From Aurelia coerulea (taxonomy: Eukaryota > Cnidaria > Scyphozoa > Semaeostomeae > Ulmaridae), in NCBI GenBank assembly GCA_039566865.1, contig CM076948.1:17743001-17807000 (forward strand): a stretch of 64,000 nucleotides of DNA. The letters run 5' to 3'. A program made the translations under genes and the position numbers. Positions 24,701-36,700 of the stretch are shown here, piece after piece (position 1 is the stretch's first letter; each line of letters starts with the position of its first letter). The notes beneath the pieces are model-generated. The model searched no databases. It was not told the DNA's origin and saw only the letters and a list, made by a program, of their open reading frames with translations.

Positions 24701-27700
24701 TTTTCAATGATTTAACGAAGCTGTCCTCACTTTGAAAATAATCTCATCACTGAGAAAACATTGCAAAAAGACAGTTTCATCAAACTTATCTACTTTTTGG
24801 GACACCAGTTACGTTTCGCTATTGCTCTTTCAACGCAACCCTCTTCAAACCTACAACAGCACATTTTCATGTTTATTTTTCTCTCATTCTAGAAACCCTA
24901 AGGTTTTCGGAACGCCAGTAATATTCCTTGGAGCAGATGTAACGCATCCAGCACAATCCGAGTCAAAAAAGCCATCAATAGCCGCTGTGAGAATGTTTTC
25001 ATTTTTATTTTCTGTTTTCCTGCAGCTATATAAACGTGCTTTCAAAGTAACAATGTTCTCTAGAGACAATGGATGACGCAAAAATTACAGTAATTTGTGA
25101 AAGTGTAGCATCATTGATATTCACCAATTTTTATGGATCATAGATTTTGCCATGGTGGAAAAGTTCAATTAAACCAATCATACAGTTTCAATTTCTATAC
25201 TGAATGAGTGAAGATGGTATTAGGCAGGCAACTCTTCTTTTCTCCTATTCATTCAGAAGACAATGCTGCCGGTTATTGAACGAGAGCTATGACTGAGTAA
25301 ATACAGAAAAGTATGCAAGAGCGTCCCATCATGCAGTTTCAATTTATATACCGAATGAGTCAAGATGGTAGTAGGCAGGCAGCTCTTCTTTTAGGCCAGG
25401 TGAGAGGTGGAGGGGGGTATCGTCGAAGTCGGAGGAACTTTGGTCAATTTTGGGGCGCTGATTCCGAATATGTTTGTTATACCAAGGGTGTGACGGTGTT
25501 TAACCTCTATTTCAGTGTAAACCTCATTTTCGACGAAAGTCGTAGACTTCTTTTATGAAATAGGTTTGAAGTTCATAAAATATCGATTATCTTTTATTCA
25601 TATCAAATATCACAGTAAATCTTACATTCTACTACACCTTCCAAATTACTATACAACACAGGGACAATGCCAACCGGAGCGATTTCTATATCAAAGGCCT
25701 TTGTTTCCATACGTGCTAATCTGTCGGTCATAATTCTTCCCCTTTGCTCTCGAAAAGTAAACATCAACATGAAAGATTCGATTGCAGTAAATATAGCGTT
25801 GCTTTTTCAAATGATAAATGATACCTGGCAAAATTTTGAATCAACACTAATCTCATCACGAACTTATCCCAAATAGACGAACGCTAGCTAAAGATATAAT
25901 TGAAGAAAGCCACACTATATGGAGTAGTTTTTAGATTAATCGACTTTCAAAAGTCAAGGAGAGTTTTGAAAATGATTTGCGAAGTCAGCGTTAGAGGAAA
26001 CATTGTGATTTATATATCTTTCGATTGTCAATACTAAGCAGAACAACATCCGTTTTACCGCTCTTCGATAAGAAAAATGATATTATGATCAGGGAGCGCC
26101 GAAGGCGCGGGAGGGGAAACGGCCATATCAATTGATTTCCGATGTTTGATGCGGAATTTGAAAACGAGGCTTTAGGTAATGGCGACTTCCAAGAGTCATC
26201 TGGTGCCATTTGCTAGACTAGCTACACTAGTCCCTCGATTTCGCTGTTGTTGTTGTTGCTGATGGCCAGCTCAATGAGGGACTAGTTGCCAGAGAGTGTC
26301 TCAAATCGGAATTTTCAGAACGAAAAACCTGATTGTAATCTGATTGGAGCATTTCGGCTAAAACAATAGAAATTTTTTTTGTAGCCAATCAACTTTTCCC
26401 CTCTTTACTTATTTTTACTGGAAAACCTCCCTTTGAAGTAGAGGCCTGTTTGGTCTGAGTTTTTCAAGAATGGCGACCGGCGCTGTCGTCGCAGCTTGAT
26501 CGACCTGAAGAGCAGAAGCAAATGAAGCTGAAGGAATTTAGCTAGCCATTTGGCATGATGAAGTGGGCACTTGGAAGAGATATTTGTTTGTACTCTAACA
26601 GGAAATGGAAAATGTAATGCTGTTGTGATACTTGAGAGGCATTTTCAAGACAGCAGTGAGTGTCAGTCTGTCAGTACACTGCAGTGTAGTGTAGGCCTAC
26701 TCTAAGTTCAGGTTAGTGATTTTTTCGTTTACATTTGGCTCGTGTATTTCAATTTCAGGGCCTGGGGGGCCACGCCCCCCCCCCCACAATGACTTGGGGA
26801 CCGGGGGGCCGGGGGGCCACGCCCCCCCCCCCCACATGTTTGCAAATCATGCCGTTTTGAAAGGCAGCTCATCATCATGTTATTGTGTTGTGGTAATTTT
26901 TTGTATCAAGTTTGGCCTGCCCCCCCCCCCCCCACTTTTCTGATCTTGTCGGGGGCCTTGAATTTCTAATATTATCTAACTGCAAGCATGTTACTTGGCA
27001 ATGTTGGGCTGTTGTACTTTATCACCTTAACAGTTGTTTTGGTTTGAATGCATTTGATCTGCCAAATAAAACAATCTTAGATATTTTAGAAGTTTAGAAT
27101 CTTTATAAGTTCCATATGTGATCCAACCCCCCCCCCCCCCCCCCCCACCCCGTGTTTGGATCACATACGAAAAGGAAAGGGGGATAGAATTTTTTGCTTG
27201 TGATTTAACAAGTACTTGTTACTTTATCACATTTATGTTGATGTTCTTAATTCATAGGGGTTTGTTTAAAGCAAGATATCTGCTTCATTATTATTAGACC
27301 TCGCATCAGTATGCATTTAGGTGGCACTTTTCTTGGAGAGAGTTTGTCTATCTGATGCAGCAAATCACTTGGAGCAAATATAAAGAACAGTTCCCTTGAA
27401 AATTTCTTGTACTTCAGTCCTTCAGATACCACTTAACTGATTGCTAATGATAATGTATAATGATGATGAAATGTCTAATCTTGTCAAGTCTTTGGTTCCT
27501 TCCTTTATCTTTGGTCACTTTATCTTCGGTCACTTTGATAGGGGGGGGGGGCTCTCCCCTCGATTAGTTTACCTATTGAGAGAGCTCCTCCTTTAAATAA
27601 TTCTCTCCGTGGTGAATTTATATATATATGAAGCTGAAACTCCTCTGAAATTTCAAATTTATGTTCACTGTCCATGCTCAATTTTGTCAGAGTCATAAAC

Positions 27701-30700
27701 TGTCTAAAATTCTTTCAAATTCACATGAATGAAACTTGGTATCAATGTGTTGTTTTCTTGAGTCATATTTTGATGATTACTGATCACAGCGGCAACAACA
27801 GCCAAAATACTAATTCCGTGGTCCGCGTTTTACGCATGTAGCGCTTATGAAAACGAGGCTATCAAGTTATTCCGATTTCAGACACTGTTTGGCAACAAGT
27901 CTCTGTATTAGCGACAAATCAGTTCTAAGGAGCATACAGAGATTGTGTAGCCAGTCTAGCCATTTGCCAGAAAGGCGAGCGACTTTTAGCAGCCACTGCT
28001 GTTTTTACAATCGAGAGGCCCTATTAGGGGGGTAGACATTATTTCATATTTCATCATGAAAAATTGCCATTATTTCATGTTTCAAATTTACCAAAACCAA
28101 ATATTTCAAAATTATCAGCTGTCGTGCTCCAAAATTAGAAATGACATTTACCAACCACTTCTTTTGATATCAAATTTATAACTCGTTGATTGATATCATT
28201 GATATCATATTTGCCACTCGTTCGGTGGCATAGCCACGACAAATTAGATGGGTGCATTTTATAATGAGGGGATGTGGTAAGATTTTGAGGACACGCTCTA
28301 AATTTTTGGCTTAGAATACTTCTACTTATTCTGCTTATGCTAGCGCGCCTGTGTCCCACCCAGTATCACCTAGCTAGCCTGGTTCCAATTTTTTTAAGAA
28401 TGTCCATTTATCAGTTGCATAGCCTGGGTCGCCTAGGCTCATGCCAGAATCAAAGAGTAGAAACGCTATAGGCTAAACACCTAGAAGAGAGAAGAAAGAA
28501 TGTGCCCTAACGGAACCAGAGGCGTACGCAGCACCTTAGAAGTGTAGCCCCAGAAATTTTTTGTGACCACGCCCTTCAGACGCTCGGAAAATGAGGGAAA
28601 CGCCCTTTTTACTTATATTTTGCATCGTAAACATGACTGCAATGAACACAAAATAGGCAGGATGTTTTGTTGAATTTGCATTGAGAATTTATACCCAGCA
28701 TATCAAGTACGAATTACAAAATCGCTTTTCTTCTTTACTGTAAAATTGATTTGGCGCTAGTTGTTGTTAGGAAATGCCATTTACCAACCACTTCTTTTGA
28801 TATCAAATTCAGGAAATGCCTCTTGTCGCCACTTCATCGTTGTTTAGTCAGTAAATGGCATCTTTTGCAAGAAACTTTTGAACACAGGAAAATTTTGAAA
28901 ACAGACTTTCTACTTTGGCTTAGAATGCCTCTCCCAACATCGTTCAAGCATTTCTTAGAAACGCAAAACATTGCTCCACCAAACCTTAGACAAAACCATT
29001 CTCTCCTTAATAATAATAATAATATATATATACCTCTTCTCCATTTCGGAGCAATTACTACCTTAAAACTACTTTGCACAAGTGCAGTGAGAGTAGTAAC
29101 ACGGGTTTTTGACTGGTCTTGCTTTAGTTCAGAAAGCAAAATTGTTCCACACATTTGTTTATGTTACTTAGTAATTTTGGATTATTTCCCTGTATGCTAC
29201 ATATTCTTGGTAAATCGTTGTTTTGGAAATAGGAGCATTCCCACAGGTGCTCTAAATATTCCTCATGTTCTCCACACCTTCTGCATAAAGCGCTTTCATG
29301 TTTTCCTTTGTAATTTGTGTTTAATTCAGTCATGTTTTAAAGTAAATTCAGAGATCCTTGCTGTTCAAGAATCTCAAAGACCACCGCCTGAAAGATCTGC
29401 CTGACCCCCCCCCCCCCCTGAGGTACAAATTTTATTGCATTTTTGTACAAATCTCGAGGATCATCTTTTTGAAAAGTGGGGGGGTCCGGACCCCCCCCCC
29501 CCCCATTCCCCCCCTTGGGTACGCCACTGAACGGAACACCCAGACGAAGCTTTTCGATCAAGCTTTTGCTGCCGTTTGTAAAATGCAAGTGACGACAGCC
29601 TCGACGGCAGCTTTTCCTTTTACCTTTTTGTCTTGTTTCAATTCTCGTCAACTTCAACTCGTTTTAATACTCTGATCAAAGCTGTATAAAGAGAAGCAAT
29701 ACTCGTGCAATTTAAGGTGGAATTTACTGAACATATGAAACATGAAGAGAGAGCGAGGTAAGCGGAAAATTTTGAGAAACGCACTTTATCAAACGCACTT
29801 ATGACAAAGCTGCATGCTTAAAAAGTAAAGCTGCATGCAAAAATGCCAGCTACATGATAAAAAGCCAGGTGGTAGTAAGATGTTATACTACCATCCATGT
29901 GTGGTAGGTATGGAAGTGCGAGCGAAGCGAGCAGGAAATTTTTGGCATCCTTTGTTGACTTAAATCGTGCCAAAGCCAAGATTTCATTCATTAGTGCTAG
30001 AGTGGAATTTGCTTTTCCTTTTTGACATTCAAAAACAACGATGCTACAAGTGTTGGAGGGAGGAAAATACAGCTTGCCTCCCTTTTAAGTTTCTCATCAG
30101 ATTTGGATGAATCATCCAATCATCAAAGCCCATCTTTTTTGGGTACGATTGGAGAAGGCAACTACTCCTTTTCCTCCTCTTCTCGCTACGCTAATGCCAT
30201 TTTGATGTGGACGGACCTTTTGGCCTTTAGGTGATAGATGCATCTGGTTACTACAATTGGCTTCACATACATTTGTGGCTGTTGATCCGCCATTCTATTT
30301 AACTTCCATGCCATTGGCTGGATGGCTGGACTTCTCGCTTATTTGTAGGAAGGAAGGGGGGTCCACACGTAGAGGCTACTGGATGCAAAGAACCTTTTTA
30401 TGTCCTGAATCAGACTCCTCCACAGAAAGGATCATTCTGAACTGGGCATGCTTTGAAATATTTGAACAGCTCAATACTCTCCATTTTGAGTGGCTGCCTC
30501 CATAAAATGAATATTTTTTATAAAAATCTAAAAAAATATCTATTCATTCAATCGAAAAGAGCACGATGGTTTGTTGTTCTCAAACTCGAAGAGGTGTAGC
30601 TTTAGATAAAGAAGTTGTTTGAGCTATTTACATTAAAGGAACAGAAGAATCGAGGGATACTTACTGCTGAAGATTCGAGTTGTGAACCTGTTTATCCGGA

Positions 30701-33700
30701 TCGCTGGGCCTAAGTTTAAGACTGAGTGAGACCTTTGCGGAGACATTTTCATGTCAAATGAAGTGACAAAATCCTCAAAATCAGTGGTGTAGAGCTGGGG
30801 GGGCTCAGGGGGGCTCAGCCCCCCTAGTTATTTTTTCCATAATTTTGGGGGGGCTTTAGCCCCCCTAGTTATTCTGAAGAAATTTTGATTTTCTTAATTT
30901 GCTTCTTATGACCAAAATGACAGAACAAGGTAATGTTATATTCTTTTAAAGAAGAGATCCTGGTTTCTGGTTTGCACCAAGATGAGATCTTCAATGATTG
31001 TCAAGCTCTTATCTTCCTTGATGTTTATAACCATAAATGGGTCTCCTGTAAATCTATGGGGTGCCGTGCCACTAATGTTACATCAAAATGGCTTCAGAAT
31101 CACAAAATTGCAAATGACAATAGAACAAGGAAGTGCAAACAGACTTTATAAATGGCAAGGCGATGGGGGCATGGGGTGCCCCCCACTTGTTTCAAAAATG
31201 GTCCTCGATATTCCTTTAACACGGAAGAGAAATGGCTGGGTATAGGTTCGGTGAGAATTTTTCCGTAAAATGCCAAATGCTAGAAGGAGATTACATAATT
31301 GAACTGTGTGGTCAAAGCTTCGGCAACGCTTCGGCAATAGCACTGGTAAATATGGAGTCAGAGGATGCCTTCTGAGCCAAAGAAAAGGATGTTTGTTCAA
31401 AAATTTTCTTCGTGCTCTGATTTGTATGATAAATGTCAGTTGTCACAAAACTATCAAGGTTTTCTTGTTGCTAATGGCAAGCATGATATTGGGAGATGCA
31501 TTCTAAGCCAAAGTAAAGGATGTTTCTTCTAAAATTTTCTTTGTGCTCTGATTTGTAGGATAACTGTCAGTTGTCACATAACTATCAAGCCCTTCTTGTT
31601 GCTAATGGCAAGCATGATATTGGGAGATGCATTCTAAGCCAAAGTAAAGGATGTTTCTTCTAAAATTTTCTTTGTGCTCCGATTTATAGGATAACTGTCA
31701 CAAAACTATCAAGGTCTCCTCGCTGCTAATTGCAAGCATGATATTGGGAGATGCATTCTACGCCAAAGTAAAAGGCGTGGCCCCAACAAATTTCCTGGTA
31801 CCATATCTCTTTCTCTACCTGAGCCCCCCTAGTTATTAATCTAGCTCTACACCACTGCTCAAAATGATAAAGACACGGATTTTAACACCAAGAGATCCAC
31901 TACTGGTTTCAGTGAAAAGCAGCATTCAACCTAAAGAATAGCACTTTTGAACACAATGACAAGAAAGAGTATGAGAAGGAGATTTATTTGCCTGAACAAG
32001 TCGGGAGCAAAAGGACAGAGCATTGCAAGGAACACATAAAGCATTAATTGTACTGACGAGATGAGACGATAACCCTGATATTTGAAACCTTACTAAAGAG
32101 ATTTGTAGATGTGTTTAATTTTCAACAGAAAATAAGAACAAGACCAAATGAAAAACTTGAAGGCAGGGCCTCTTTTTGCATAGCAATTGGGTGGGCAATT
32201 GCCCCATCATCATGGTCCCTTATTTTTATCTATTATTGTTTTACCATTCTAAAATTTGTCTATTCTAATCAAGGGAACAACTGATTGTGACTTGAGCATT
32301 ATGACAAGAGGCTGCAGACTTGATTAGGTCTGTCCTGCATTTGCAATGCTAGTACATGTTATTCAGAAACCCCAATATCATGTTCACCTTGATACAAACT
32401 GATCAAAGAAATGCCTTCTATGACAAGAAACTTATTGTTGAACCAATGGTTTTAACAAAACAAGCTGAGGTGGATGGAAGTGCTGTTAGATATCATAAAC
32501 TTGATGGTTGTATCCATTTCTTAATTCAACACCTGGTTCTCTGACACTGCTACAGATAATTTTTCTTCACAAGGAGAACATCAGTTGGGAAGAAAAGGTG
32601 TCCTGTTACTTCAAAGACATAAACTGGGGTTAATTCTACTCAAGAATAAGGGTTCAAAGATATATTTGCAATTCTTTGAATTTAGCTTTGAAAAGTTTCT
32701 TAACACTTTTTAAAAATAGTAAGAGTTTCTTAAATTTGCAGCCATCCAAGTGCAGCTTCTTATAAACCAGTTTCTCATACAAGAAAAATGATTCTATTTT
32801 TGCAAGAAATTTTTTATTAGGCCCGTGCTAAAAAATTATAAATTTGAAGGAAAATTTCATCATTTTGCAACAAAAAGGTTCTAAATTGATTCTTACTATT
32901 CGGAGCAAAAGTTATGATATAGTTTGTGTGACAACAAACTTCTTGTACGCGTGTTGCACAACTTCTTGTCACGTGTTAGTTTCTGTGACTGCTGAGATGC
33001 GTTTCTCGCCATACTGTATGAACTTTTGTTCCTTTGTACATGTGAATTTTCATTGTTATAAGTAGTGTGCCTATGCTAGATGAAATAAAGACAGACAAGA
33101 TCACAGTTTATATGCTTGTAACCACTGCACAAGTCCAATCCTTTTGATGCGTTTCTGTAAGACCACAATTCTATTCATATATTAAACTAAAGGAGAATTT
33201 TGAAAATTGACACAAGGGTCGCAAAAGGACATTGTAAGCACACAATTATAACATAGGTTCCAAATCTTTGAAAAGGCTAGTGTAAAATTCAGTGACCTAT
33301 TTCTTTAAAGTGAATGACTTCAAAGAAAGTTTAGCTATTTATCTATAATTCTAACATTAGACTTTTCAGAAATCTTCAATATTTTCAGAATTAGTGTGCT
33401 TTTCTCCTTTTTGAAGAATTTGAGAAAAATTTTCAAAAAAAACTTAAAACTATCGTAATTTCTAAACTATTTGACGCAACATGAAATAATTTTGAAGAAA
33501 ACCATAGTATGAGTTGAAATGTACTTAAGATAAGCTGCAATCTTGAAAAATATTCAAAATTTTTGAAAAGTCCAATGTTAGAATTAAAGTTAAGTAGCTA
33601 AAGTTTGTTTCAAGTCACTCAATCAGAAGAAAAAGATCACAGAATTTTACACCCACCTTTTTACGCCGAGTTAAAGATTTGGAACCTATGCTCACAATTA

Positions 33701-36700
33701 TTTTATATCTCAGCAAGTTGGTTGGGCTTTCTGCAAGATAGTTTCATTTGCTCAAAGTTCATAAGTTTAAATTGAAGAAAGAACAAATAAAACCAAATTT
33801 TTTCTTTCTGTCATAATTCATCATATGATCATGAACTCATTATTTTGATATCATCAATGTTTTATCATCATCTGTTTCTTTCAGCAATTCTTCTGTCTCT
33901 CCCACAACCTCTTCCTCTGAATCCTGTAAATAAGGATTGATAAGTAATTTTAAACCCTTAGTCAAAGCTCAAATCTTGTTTCTCAGATGCTAACAAGGTT
34001 TTAATGTACATTTTTGAGGGCTGGCAAATTTTCTTATATGGTAATGCTTTTCCCATACTGATGATCCTTCCCAATTTCCCCTCTCTAAAATGTCTTTTGT
34101 TGTTATACCCCTCTGAGAAACTTTGGAGGGACTTGCAGCTCACAATGAATGTGATTTAAATGTTTCTGTATCAATGCCAGCTTTACTAAAGAGAGATGTT
34201 ATCTTTCTGGTCAAAGAAGACTTTGAAATAGGCTTATGTGATTGGTTTACACTTTACACTGAGCCAAAAATGGTCCTGATCTTCCCCAGATAGCTTTTCT
34301 CCCCAGGACTTAGTCATGTTAATGTATGAATCTATGGCCGTGACAGGGCAAAGGGCTTTGTCCTGTGGAAATGCACAAAATATAACTGGTGGGTTGGTTT
34401 TGCCTTGTTTTGAATGTTTGGCATTACGTGAAGGTGGTTGATTTGATATGAATCATTAATTTGACATGTATTAGAAATTTTAAAATCATGAAGTTCAAAT
34501 CCTCTGCAAATTGCAGCGAGTCCAAGAAGGGTTATCACTTTCTGTGAGAGCTGCATAGATGATAAGTTGTTGTTCTCTGACCAGGGACGTAGGAAGCATC
34601 TCAAACTTGGAGGGGCACGACACTTCGAGGGCACTTTTTCCATTAAGCTAAAGGGGCATTTCCTGAAAACAAAAAGGGCTTTTCTTTGTTTATTTCAAAA
34701 TCTTGGGGGGGCACGTGCCCCCAGTGCCCCCCCCGGTTCCTACGTCTCTGTCTCTGACAAACTGTCATTTATCAGTGGGGTAGCCAGGGTTCTGTCTTTG
34801 GGAGGGGCAACAGTGAGCGAAGCGAGCAAAAATGGGTTTCTGGGGGGCTTGCCCCCAGGAAAATTTTTCAGAAAAACAGCAACATAATAACATAATATTC
34901 AGAAAAACAAAAACAGCCTAGCCTAGGCCCGAAGGTGACTACTCACAATAAATCTGCTTGAAACTGGAAAATTGTAACAAAATAAAACAAAATGGTTAGC
35001 ACCTTCGGTTAGAATAAGGTTTCACTGAGTGAAATCGACCAAGAAACTCAACGGGTAACTGTGCATTTTGCAGAAAATTGAATGCCGCTATCGGATTGCT
35101 GTGATCAGCGATTTGGCCTATACATTTCAATAGGAAAACGCATAGGCCCGAAGGTGACTGCTCACAATAAACCTGCTTGAAACTGGAAAATTGTAACAAA
35201 ATAAAACAAAATGATTAGCACCTTCGGTTAGAATAAGGTTTCACTGAGTGAAATCGACCAAGAAACTCAACGGGTAACTGTGCATTTTGCAGAAAATTGA
35301 ATGCCGCTATCGGATTGCTGTGATCAGCGATTTGGCCTATACATTTCAATAGGAAAACGCATAGGCCCGAAGGTGACTACTCACAATAAACCTGCTTGAA
35401 ACTGGAAAATTGTAACAAAATAAAACAAAATGATTAGCACCTTCGGTTAGAATAAGGTTTCACTGAGTGAAATCGACCAAGAAACTCAACGGGTAACTGT
35501 GCATTTTGCAGAAAATTGAATGCCGCTATCGGATTGCTGTGATCAGCGATTTGGCCTATACATTTCAATAGGAAAACGCATAGGCCCGAAGGTGACTACT
35601 CACAATAAACCTGCTTGAAACTGGAAAATTGTAACAAAATAGAACAAAATGATTAGCACCTTCGGTTAGAATAAGGTTTCACTGAGTGAAATCAACCAAG
35701 AAACTCAACGGGTAACTATGCATTTTGCAGAAAATTGAATGCCGCTATCCGATTGCTGTGATCAGCGATTTGGCCTATACATTTCAATAGGAAAACGCAT
35801 AGGCCCGAAGGTGACTACTCACAATAAACCTGCTTGAAACTGGAAAATTGTAACAAAATAAAACAAAATGATTAGCACCTTCGGTTAGAATAAGGTTTCA
35901 CTGAGTGAAATCGACCAAGAAACTCAACGGGTAACTGTGCATTTTGCAGAAAATTGAATGCCGCTATCGGATTGCTGTGATCAGCGATTTGGCCTATACA
36001 TTTCAATAGGAAAACGCATAGGCCCGAAGGTGACTACTCACAATAAACCTGCTTGAAACTGGAAAATTGTAACAAAATAAAACAAAATGATTAGCACCTT
36101 CGGTTAGAATAAGGTTTCACTGAGTGAAATCAACCAAGAAACTCAACGGGTAACTATGCATTTTGCAGAAAATTGAATGCCGCTATCGGATTGCTGTGAT
36201 CAGCGATTTGGCCTATACATTTCAATAGGAAAACGCATAGGCCCGAAGGTGACTACTCACAATAAACCTGCTTGAAACTGGAAAATTGTAACAAAATAAA
36301 ACAAAATGATTAGCACCTTCGGTTAGAATAAGGTTTCACTGAGTGAAATCAACCAAGAAACTCAACGGGTAACTATGCATTTTGCAGAAAATTGAATGCC
36401 GCTATCCGATTGCTAGGTCACTGACCTTTGCCCCTCTGTAAGCAGCGATTTGGCCTATGACATTTCGGATAACTTTAGGTAATCAAAAGTTCTCTAATAG
36501 TAAGCCAACCGAGATTTCTAATTAAAGGCAGAGCTGAAGTGTCATAGGGCTTATCGATATGCACCGGCAACAATACCTAAAATAGGGCTCAACGAGACTT
36601 CCCGAAGGTGACTACTCACAATAAACCTGCTTGAAACTGGAAAATTGTAACAAAATAAAACAAAATAATTAGCACCTTCGGTTAGAATAAGGTTTCACTG

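Noticed and set aside
27127..27151. Long C runs as assembly errors only
   Set aside because: Lengths may be inaccurate, but the runs recur at defined transposon termini and inside a perfect stem, so I kept them as real features with that caution.
28751..29404. 217-codon ORF on the + strand
   Set aside because: It lies inside a non-autonomous hAT-type element, has no family motif, and its composition looks like chance open sequence.
30022..30505. Two successive ORFs that could be exons of a nested gene
   Set aside because: No recognisable domain, no consistent splice signals and no second supporting exon.
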